Of a DNA stretch of 47,495 bases, positions 38,539-45,381 are shown one piece after another. The notes under the pieces were generated by a model. The model did not search any database and was not told where the DNA came from. It saw nothing but the letters and a program-made list of their open reading frames with translations. Position 1 is the stretch's first letter; the number at the start of each line of letters is the position of its first letter. Source of the DNA: Aureococcus anophagefferens (Eukaryota > Sar > Pelagophyceae > Pelagomonadales > Pelagomonadaceae); assembly GCF_000186865.1 (NCBI RefSeq), contig NW_008705592.1:363781-411275 (forward strand), given 5' to 3'. Position numbers and translations under genes: made by a program.

Positions 38539-39798
38539 TTAATCCCACCCGAGCACGCGCGAGAGCACGGGCGCGGCGGCCTCGTACATGGCCGCGTGGC
38601 CGCCGACGCCCGGGTGGTTCGCGCAGCCGTCGCAGAGGTCCGCGGCGCTCTCGTGGCGCGCGAGCCCCGCGCACGCGTCGCGGAGGTCGACGAAGGTCGC
38701 TTTCAGGCCGAGGTCGCGCGCGCGGCGGACGGCGTTTAGCGTCGCGTCGGCCGTGCGGTTCTCCATGGGCCCCGCGCTCAGGAAGAAGTCGACGGCCCGC
38801 GAGCCGTAGAACTCGGTCGCGTTGACGAGGAAGTCGACGGACGCGTCCGCGAACTGTTCCATGTCCGCGGCCGTCTTGATGCGGAGGTTGTCGTTCGTGC
38901 CCAGGTTCACGAAGACGGCGTCGGGCGGTTCCGCGAAGTCGAAGGTCCGCGCCGGCGCGTCCGCGTAGAAGGCGGACCCGTAGTAGTCGGGCATCTGGAG
39001 GCTGGCGCCGCAGCGCTCCGTGACGCACTTGCCGCCGACGGCGACCGCGGACGCCGCGGCGTTGAAGCGGCGCGCGAGGAGGCCCCCGTAGCTTTGGGAC
39101 CAGTCGCTCTCGTAGCCCTCGTCGGCGCACGCGGCCACGCCCGGGGGGCGGACGACGTTCGTCGCCGCGGTGATCGAGTCGCCGACGAACTCGATGGAGC
39201 GCCCGTCCGCGCCGCCGAGCCGCTCCGCGGGCGCGAGGGCGGCGAAGGCGCCGTCGGTCTCGAAGCGGCGGACGGTCGTGACGCCCGTGCCGTACTGGGG
39301 CGACACGAGGTTCTCCACCGTCGCGATCACGTCGCGGGGCCGCTCCGCGAGCCACAGGGCGTACGCGTCGGAGCCTACCGAGGGCGACGGGGTCGGATTG
39401 CTTCGCGGGCGAGCGTCGATCGAACGCGAGGGCGACGGGGGTGGATCGCTTCGCGGGCGAGCGCCGATCGAACGCGCGCGCGCGTTCGCCGGACGCCGGT
39501 CGGAGCCGCCGCGGGCGTCGACCCAGAACTGGACCGTCGGCATCATCAGGTAGCCCGCGTCGGAGCCGTAGGCCTTGAGCCGCGTGCCGCGGAACGGCGC
39601 GCTCGTGGCGACGACGGCCCGCACGAAGGTCGCGTTGACCACCTTGACGCGGGCGGCGACGCCGACCCAGTCGAAGGACACCTGCCCCGACGCGGAGCCT
39701 CTCCGGCGCCCCGCCCAGCTCACAAGGGCATCGCCGGCGTCGAGGCGCGTCGCCGACGCGGCGCGGAGGGCGGCGACCAGGAGAATGGGCAAGCGCAT
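38539..39798 (-). CDS. Secreted SGNH-hydrolase carbohydrate esterase (CE2-like)
   Basis: Exons 39798-39507 and 39374-38539 give 375 aa from ATG 39798; further in-frame ATGs at 39813 and 39825 are possible. Signal peptide MRLPILLVAALRAASA. An N-terminal beta domain (about 20-130; VSFDWVGVAARVKVVNATFV) is followed by the SGNH domain: block I EFVGDSITAA with the catalytic Ser, block III VNLGTNDN, and block V DGCANHPGVGGHAAM with Asp/His. This two-domain order matches CE2-type acetyl-xylan/glucan esterases. Multiple Cys and N-glycosylation sites (NATF, NATE, NRT) fit an extracellular enzyme removing acetyl groups from polysaccharides. A 132-bp TSD-flanked insert interrupts it. Confidence 0.85.
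   Translation of the reverse strand: MRLPILLVAALRAASATRLDAGDALVSWAGRRRGSASGQVSFDWVGVAARVKVVNATFVRAVVATSAPFRGTRLKAYGSDAGYLMMPTVQFWVDARGGSDRRPANARARSIGARPRSDPPPSPSRSIDARPRSNPTPSPSVGSDAYALWLAERPRDVIATVENLVSPQYGTGVTTVRRFETDGAFAALAPAERLGGADGRSIEFVGDSITAATNVVRPPGVAACADEGYESDWSQSYGGLLARRFNAAASAVAVGGKCVTERCGASLQMPDYYGSAFYADAPARTFDFAEPPDAVFVNLGTNDNLRIKTAADMEQFADASVDFLVNATEFYGSRAVDFFLSAGPMENRTADATLNAVRRARDLGLKATFVDLRDACAGLARHESAADLCDGCANHPGVGGHAAMYEAAAPVLSRVLGWD
39375..39506 (-). mobile_element. 132-bp TSD-flanked insert/intron with internal 48-bp direct repeats
   Basis: Sense TSD GCTCCGAC at 39506-39499 and 39374-39367, identical. The 3' edge is CTCGGTAG, a good acceptor; the donor would be GC, phase 1, giving VDARG|GSDAYALWL. 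Inside are two direct repeats of about 48 bp (about 39379-39426 and 39427-39474) ending CGATCGAACG. The insert is a multiple of three without stops, so it could also be translated as Arg/Ser/Pro-rich sequence. It shares no core with families A or B. Confidence 0.7.
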
Positions 39799-39928
39799 CG
39801 TTCGGGGCTGCATCGTCGGGTTCATCGTCCCTGCTCCTTGGCTTCGCTTGGCTGCTCGTCGCGTCGTCGCCGCCGCTTCGGCACACGCGAGGATCTGAAC
39901 CAGGCGCGCCGGCGCCGCGTTGCCGACG
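39799..39928. promoter_or_regulatory. Divergent promoter region (esterase / C-CAP-TPR gene)
   Basis: 130 bp between divergent starts. No TATA box or obvious operator. Confidence 0.35.
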
Positions 39929-41152
39929 ATGAGTTCGCTCGTGGAGAAGACGAGCCGCAAGGAGTACCACGACCGCTGGGACGCCATCGCCCGCGAGGAG
40001 ACGGCCAAGGTCGAGGACGAGGAGAAGGCGGACGCCGACGCGTCCAAGGAGGCCCTGGGCACGGACAGGGGCCCCAATTGCGAAGCCGAGGCGCTGGACC
40101 TCGCCGCGCGCGAGAAGCTCAAGGAGGCGAAGCGGGCCGTCGAGCGGCGCCAGGCCGAGGAGCGGGCCATGGAGCTCGTCGTCGGCGCGGACGCGGGCCC
40201 GCGGACGACGATCGACGCCGCGGCGCTCGGCGACCGCCGCGTCGTCGTCGTCCGCGGCTGCCGCGACGCGCGCGTGACCCTCGCCGCGGACCTCGCGCCC
40301 AAGCTCATCAAGGTCTTCGTCTCGGACTGCCGCGACTGCGCGCTGTCGCTCGAGTGCGGCCTCGTGACGTCGTTCGTCGAGGTGAGCCGGTGCGAGCGGT
40401 CGACGCTCTTCGTCCGCGCGAAGCTGCACACGGTGCAGTGCGACCTCTGCGTCGACTGCACGATCGCCTGGGCGTCGCCGGCGCTCTTCGACGCCGCGGC
40501 GCCCGAGGGGCCCCGGGTCTTCTCCGCCGCGTGCCGGGCGCTCGTCGTCGACGCCGGCGGCGGCCGCACGTCGACGGCGGAGAACCTGGACGACGCGCTC
40601 CCGGACAGCGGCGTCCGCGCCGACGAGCAGCAGTTCGTCACGGCCTGCGTCGGCGGCCAGCTCCTCACGGAGCGCGTCGTCGCCGGCGGCACGTCGACGC
40701 GCCTCGTCGGCGCGACGGCGCGCGACCTCGAGGCCGAGGGCGCCGCGGCGCCCGCCGGCGACCTCGCGGCGGCGGCGGACCGCGACAAGTGCGCGGGGAA
40801 CCAGGCCTTCGGGAACCGCGAGTACGCGCAGGCGGCCGTCCACTACACGATGGCGCTCGAGTCGGGCGGCACGGCCCCGGCGGGCCGCGGCGCGGCCGTG
40901 CTCTACGCGAACCGCAGCGCCTGCTTCCTCAAGCTCGGCGACCACGCCAAGGCCCTCGCCGACGCCGACGCGTCCGTCGCCGCCGACGGCGCCTACTGCA
41001 AGGCCCACTTCCGCAAGGGCCTCGCGCTCCACGCGCTCAAGCGCTACCGGGACGCGCTCCCGGCCCTCGCCCAGGCCCAGAAGCTCGAGCCCAAGAACAA
41101 GCAGATCGCCGAGGCCCTCAAGTTCGCCGAGATGCGCCTCGCGCGCGGCTAG
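39929..41152 (+). CDS. C-CAP/TBCC-like beta-helix protein with C-terminal TPR domain
   Basis: 407 aa, ATG 39929 (MSSLVEKTSRKEYHDRWDAI). Residues about 1-80 are a charged coiled coil. About 95-260 show the short-rung beta-helix pattern of CAP/cofactor-C domains: RVVVVRGCRDARVTLAADL, LIKVFVSDCRDCALSLECGL, TSFVEVSRCERSTLFVRAKLHTVQCDLCVDCTI. About 285-400 are three TPRs: DKCAGNQAFGNREYAQAAVHYTMAL, AVLYANRSACFLKLGDHAKALADADASVA, YCKAHFRKGLALHALKRYRDALPALAQAQKL, of the STI1/chaperone-binding type. CAP/TBCC domains act on actin or tubulin; TPRs suggest chaperone coupling. A tubulin/actin folding or turnover factor is a reasonable inference. Confidence 0.8.
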   Translation: MSSLVEKTSRKEYHDRWDAIAREETAKVEDEEKADADASKEALGTDRGPNCEAEALDLAAREKLKEAKRAVERRQAEERAMELVVGADAGPRTTIDAAALGDRRVVVVRGCRDARVTLAADLAPKLIKVFVSDCRDCALSLECGLVTSFVEVSRCERSTLFVRAKLHTVQCDLCVDCTIAWASPALFDAAAPEGPRVFSAACRALVVDAGGGRTSTAENLDDALPDSGVRADEQQFVTACVGGQLLTERVVAGGTSTRLVGATARDLEAEGAAAPAGDLAAAADRDKCAGNQAFGNREYAQAAVHYTMALESGGTAPAGRGAAVLYANRSACFLKLGDHAKALADADASVAADGAYCKAHFRKGLALHALKRYRDALPALAQAQKLEPKNKQIAEALKFAEMRLARG

Positions 41153-41217
41153 CGCAAGGGGGTAAACACCGGTCGTTGAACGGGTGTTGAATTTCCAGAC
41201 TCTGAAATGCGAGCACG

Positions 41218-42685
41218 ATGAGCTGCGCTTCTCCCAAAACGCGGCGGCGCACGCTGACGGGTTTACTGTCGCGTCTTGATCGGCAGATCGTCCGCGACGT
41301 CTTTTCTTTCGCGTCCGCGACGTAATACGCGGACGCTGCTCCGCCGCGCGACGCGCGATTTGCAGCCTTATCCGAGGAATACGATTTGGGACCAGGACGC
41401 GAGCGACCACGAGGGGTCCGACGACTGGGTTCCGCTCTCGGGCCAACCCAACAAGTATGCGAAACGAGTACGCTCGTTTGTGCCTCAGAATGCGGAGCGG
41501 TTCGACGCGCTCCTCGCGACGGTCGGCATGGCGTCGCTGCGCGGCGTCTCGAAGGTTTTTCGCGACATCATCGACGAGATGGCGGCGCGCGAGCACCTCG
41601 CGGAATTCGGGGTCTGGCATGTGGAAACGGCGATTCCTGCGAACGCCGTCGAGGACTACATTCAGTTGAAAGATGACCCGCAGGCGCGGAACGCCATCCT
41701 TCTCCGGCGTGGCGCACCATGGGCTGCGCTCGCGGACCGCGTACGCGCTGTTGTCGCGCTCATGACGGCAATGCTCGCGCACGATCCTCCTTGGGGTCCT
41801 GACCTAAGCAAAAGCCTCCACGGAAAATACATCAGATGGCAACACCAACAGATGAACGCGCTCGCGCGGGCATTCATGAAGACGGGCTGGACGACGCCAT
41901 GGGTCATGGACGCGCATGACATCTACATAGACAGAGGCACCACCATCGGAGGCACCACCATCGACTCGCGGCGCATGCGCGCGTACGAGTTTGACACGTA
42001 CGAATTCGACACCGACGATCCGCGCTGCGTCGCCCTGCGCGCGTTTGCGGTCTCGCTGGCCCCGCCGTCCAGCGCGGGCGAGATCGGCGATTTGCCTCCT
42101 GGGAGGGCCGAGGAAGCCGTCCTCTTCCGGGGGATGGGCCAACGGAATTCTCTGGTTGTGGGAACTGACCCATCCTCGATTGAGCCACCAGTGGCACCAC
42201 ACTTTCTCACGTCTTTCTGCGCCTTCTCGTTCAGGCCGAACGACGACGACTTCACGACGCGAGTGGACGACGAAGACTGCTGCTCACTGGGATATCATAG
42301 CCGGCGGGGTGGCTATGCCGTGCGCGTCGCCGACCTCCGCGAGCCCGAAAGCGGGTCGGTCGAGAGCGTGCGGCGATGGGACCAGTTCTGGGCAGAAGAA
42401 GAGGACTCGGATCGAGACTACGACGACGACTTTGACTCAGTGTCTTCGCATGTCGACTACGCCTCGTTCGAGAATCCTTTCGCTGACCGGCTCCCACCGA
42501 TCGTCCTCGACACGGTCCATTTTGAGATGAACGGGGCCTCAGCTGAAGTCCGCCTCGAGTTTCGATTTGCTGAGTGCAGCGCTTGCGGCATGCACCTCTA
42601 CAGCCTCTGCCTACACGTCTGCGGCCAGATCCGTCTCCAGACGGGGGGCCTCTGCTTCAGCCGCCCCGACTTGGATGACGCGTAA
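41218..42685 (+). CDS. Unknown protein in an AT-richer segment, 5' structure uncertain
   Basis: The frame 41276-42685 is open, but its first ATG is at 41528. An upstream ATG at 41218 (MSCASPKTRRRTLTGLLSRLDRQIVRD) is in another frame and would join PYPRNTIWDQD through a short intron ending TTTGCAG at 41368. The product is about 440-470 aa. The N-terminus is F-box-like in feel (LLSRLDRQIVRDVFSFA; FDALLATVGMASLRGVSKVFRDIID). The middle has KYIRWQHQQMNALARAFMKTGWTTPWV, the end is acidic then ECSACGMHLYSLCLHVCGQI. No family is recognised. Base composition and codon third positions are clearly less GC-biased than in all neighbours. Confidence 0.6.
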
Positions 42686-42859
42686 CCTTCCTTAGAGCAG
42701 CTCGCGACGGGCGCGCGCCGCGCGGCGCGGCTCGGGCGCCGAGGCCGACGCAGCCGTCGTCGTGCACGGCGACTCGATGATTGAAGCACATCGCGCTCCG
42801 CTCGAGCGCTCGCCGCATCTCGGCTCTCCCCGCAGCTCGTCGTCGGTGGCAGCGCGACC
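42686..42859. other. Spacer of 174 bp
   Basis: GC-rich 5' flank of the prolyl-tRNA synthetase gene; no gene seen. Confidence 0.3.
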
Positions 42860-45166
42860 ATGCAGATCGTGAAGACCGCCAAGTTCGGCGTCCTCGACGT
42901 CGATTGCCTCAAGCCTGCGGCGTCGTCGGCGCCGCGGCGCGGCGCGCACGTCGCGCCGACGGACGCGGCGCTGGCGTCGCTGACGGCGCCCGCGGGCGTC
43001 GCCGTCGTCACGGACGCGGGCGACAACGCCGTGCTGCTGAAGCTGGACGCCCTGGGCATCCCGCACCAGACCTACAAACACGCCGCCGTGCCGACCATCG
43101 AGGCCCAGTCCGCGGCGCTGGTGTCGCTGCCCGGGCGGCTCACGAAGAACCTGCTCCTCAAGGACAAGAAGGCGGGCACGTTCCTCGTCACCGTCGCCCA
43201 CGACCGCGCGGTGAACATGAAGGAGCTGCCGGGCCTCCTGGGCATCGCGAAGAACGCGAACCTGCGGCTCACGGACCCGGCGGTGCTCGGCGTCGAGAAG
43301 GGCTCGGTGTCGCCGTACGCGGCGCTCAACGACGGCGGCGGCGTCGTCACCGTGGCCCTGGACGCGTCCCTGGCGCCCGGCGGCGGCGACGGGTCCAACA
43401 TCCTCACGCACCCGCTCCGCTCCGACATGACCGTGTCCGCGAGCCCGGCGGACCTCGTCAAGTATCTCGCGGCCGTCGGCCACGCGCCCAAGATCGTCGA
43501 CTTCGGGGGCGCGCCGGCCGCGCCGGCCGCGGCGGCGCCCAAGGCGCCGAAACCGCCCAAGGCGCCCAAGGCGCCCAAGGCGCCGAAGCCGCCCCAGGCG
43601 CCCCAGGCCGGCGGGCGGAACAAGAAGGGCTCGAAGGAGACGCTCGACCGCATCGTCGCGTCAAAGGCCGGCGACTTCGCGACGTGGTACGGCGAGGTCA
43701 TCACCAAGTCGGAGATGATCGAGTACGGCAAGATCTCCGGCTGCTACATCCTCCGGCCCTGGTCCTTCGGGATCTGGGAGCAGATCCAGAAGGCCTTCGA
43801 CGGCTGGATCAAGGACGAGCCGCTCGAGGTCGAGAACTGCTACTTCCCCCTCTTCGTCACCAAGGGCGCCCTCGAGGCCGAGGAGGACCACGTCGACGGC
43901 TTCGCGCCGGAGGTCGCGTGGGTCACGCGGTCCGGCGATTCCGAGTTGGCGGAGCCCATCGCGATCCGGCCGACGTCGGAGACGATCATGTACCCCGAGT
44001 TCGCCAAGTGGCTCCGGTCCCACCGCGACCTGCCGCTGAAGCTGAACCAGTGGTGCTCCGTCGTCCGCTGGGAGTTCAAGTACCCGACGCCGTTCCTCCG
44101 GTCGCGCGAGTTCCTCTGGCAGGAGGGCCACACGGCCCACTACGAGCTCGCCGAGGCCGACGCCATGGTCTACGCGATCCTCGGGCTCTACAAGAAGGTC
44201 TACGAGGATTTGTTGGCCGTGCCCGTGATCCCGGGCACGAAGACGGAGAAGGAGAAGTTCGCCGGCGGCCTCCGGACGACGACCGTCGAGGCCTACATCG
44301 ACGGCTCCGGCCGGGCGATCCAGGGCGCGACGTCCCACAACCTCGGCCAGAACTTCGGGAAGATCTACGGCATCGAGGTCGAGTCCGCGGACGGCTCGGG
44401 CGGCAAGCGCGTGCCCTGGCAGACGTCCTGGGGCCTGACGACGCGGTCCATCGGCGTCATGGTCATGGTCCACTCCGACGACCAGGGCCTCGTGCTCCCG
44501 CCCAGGGTCGCGCCGGTGCAGGTCGTCGTCATCCCCATCATCTCCAAGGCCTGCCCCCTGGCCGAGCTCCAGGGCTTCGTCGACTCCGTCAAGGCCGAGC
44601 TCAAGGCCGCGGGGCTCCGCGTCCGCGTCGACGACCGGGGCAACCAGTCGCCGGGCTGGAAGTACAACCACTGGGAGCAGAAGGGCGTGCCCCTGCGCGT
44701 CGAGGTCGGGCCCCGCGACGCCGCCGCGCAGTCGGTGATGGCCGTGCGCCGCGTCGACGGCGGCAAGAAGGCGCTGCCCCTCGCGGGCCTCGGCGCGGCG
44801 CTCGCCGCGGAGCTCGACGACGTCCACGCGGCCATGTTCGCCAAGGCCAAGGCGGCGCGCGACGCGAAGCTCGTCCGCGTCACGGACTGGGCCGACTTCG
44901 TGCCCAAGCTCAACGAGAACAACCTCATCCTCACGCCCTGGTGCGACCCGGCGGACCAGGACGCGGAGGAGGCCGTCAAGGACAAGTCGCGGACCGAGGC
45001 CCTCGAGGCGCTGGGCCTCGACGACGAGGACGCGCGCACGGCGACGTCCCTGGCCGCGAAGACGCTCTGCGTGCCCCACGACCAGCCGCCGCTCCCCGCG
45101 GGCACGAAGTGCTTCTTCACGGGCAAGCCCGCGACCTGCTGGTGCCTCTGGGGCCGGTCCTACTAG
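42860..45166 (+). CDS. Prolyl-tRNA synthetase with N-terminal YbaK/ProX-type editing domain
   Basis: 768 aa, single exon, ATG 42860 (MQIVKTAKFGVLDVD). Residues about 45-215 are a YbaK/INS-like deacylase domain (GIPHQTYKHAAVPTIEAQ, LTKNLLLKDKKAGTFLVTVAHD with the key Lys), which clears mischarged Ala-tRNA. A Lys-Ala-Pro linker follows. The class II eukaryotic/archaeal-type catalytic core starts at DFATWYGEVITKSEMIEYGKISGCYILRPWS. Motif 2 is WCSVVRWEFKYPTPFLRSREFLWQEGHTAH, motif 3 is MVMVHSDDQGLVLPP. The C-terminal domain ends CFFTGKPATCWCLWGRSY, the typical terminal Tyr. It charges tRNA-Pro in the cytosol; a fused editing domain is known from Plasmodium and other protists. Confidence 0.96.
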   Translation: MQIVKTAKFGVLDVDCLKPAASSAPRRGAHVAPTDAALASLTAPAGVAVVTDAGDNAVLLKLDALGIPHQTYKHAAVPTIEAQSAALVSLPGRLTKNLLLKDKKAGTFLVTVAHDRAVNMKELPGLLGIAKNANLRLTDPAVLGVEKGSVSPYAALNDGGGVVTVALDASLAPGGGDGSNILTHPLRSDMTVSASPADLVKYLAAVGHAPKIVDFGGAPAAPAAAAPKAPKPPKAPKAPKAPKPPQAPQAGGRNKKGSKETLDRIVASKAGDFATWYGEVITKSEMIEYGKISGCYILRPWSFGIWEQIQKAFDGWIKDEPLEVENCYFPLFVTKGALEAEEDHVDGFAPEVAWVTRSGDSELAEPIAIRPTSETIMYPEFAKWLRSHRDLPLKLNQWCSVVRWEFKYPTPFLRSREFLWQEGHTAHYELAEADAMVYAILGLYKKVYEDLLAVPVIPGTKTEKEKFAGGLRTTTVEAYIDGSGRAIQGATSHNLGQNFGKIYGIEVESADGSGGKRVPWQTSWGLTTRSIGVMVMVHSDDQGLVLPPRVAPVQVVVIPIISKACPLAELQGFVDSVKAELKAAGLRVRVDDRGNQSPGWKYNHWEQKGVPLRVEVGPRDAAAQSVMAVRRVDGGKKALPLAGLGAALAAELDDVHAAMFAKAKAARDAKLVRVTDWADFVPKLNENNLILTPWCDPADQDAEEAVKDKSRTEALEALGLDDEDARTATSLAAKTLCVPHDQPPLPAGTKCFFTGKPATCWCLWGRSY

Positions 45167-45326
45167 ACCGGCGGCGCCGCGCTAACGGACGTATACGCCT
45201 TGGTCGCAGGCCATTTGAAGGGAAACATCGGAAACGAAAGCGGTCCTACTAGACCGACGGAGCCGCGCTAACGGACGTATACGCCTTGGTTGCAGGCCAT
45301 TTGAAGGGAAACATCGGAAACGAACG
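45155..45326. repeat. 86-bp tandem duplication spanning the synthetase stop codon
   Basis: Copies 45155-45240 and 45241-45326 differ at only a few bases. Each begins CGGTCCTACTAGACCG, so the second copy repeats the last codons and stop of the synthetase inside its own 3' flank. Copies include CGGACGTATACGCCTTGGT and GGAAACATCGGAAACGAA. Confidence 0.95.
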
Positions 45327-45381
45327 CAGCCCCCGATGGCCACAGAGGCGCTCGGCTAGGCGAGCCGTGTGTTGAGCGGCG

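Noticed and set aside
39375..39506. Short CRISPR-like array (two 48-bp repeats)
   Set aside because: Only two adjacent units without spacers, in a eukaryotic coding gene, bounded by a target-site duplication.
38477..41782. A 1101-codon minus-strand open frame across the C-CAP/TPR gene
   Set aside because: Low-complexity Arg/Ala/Glu translation; the opposite strand encodes a coherent C-CAP/TPR protein and the esterase is in another frame.
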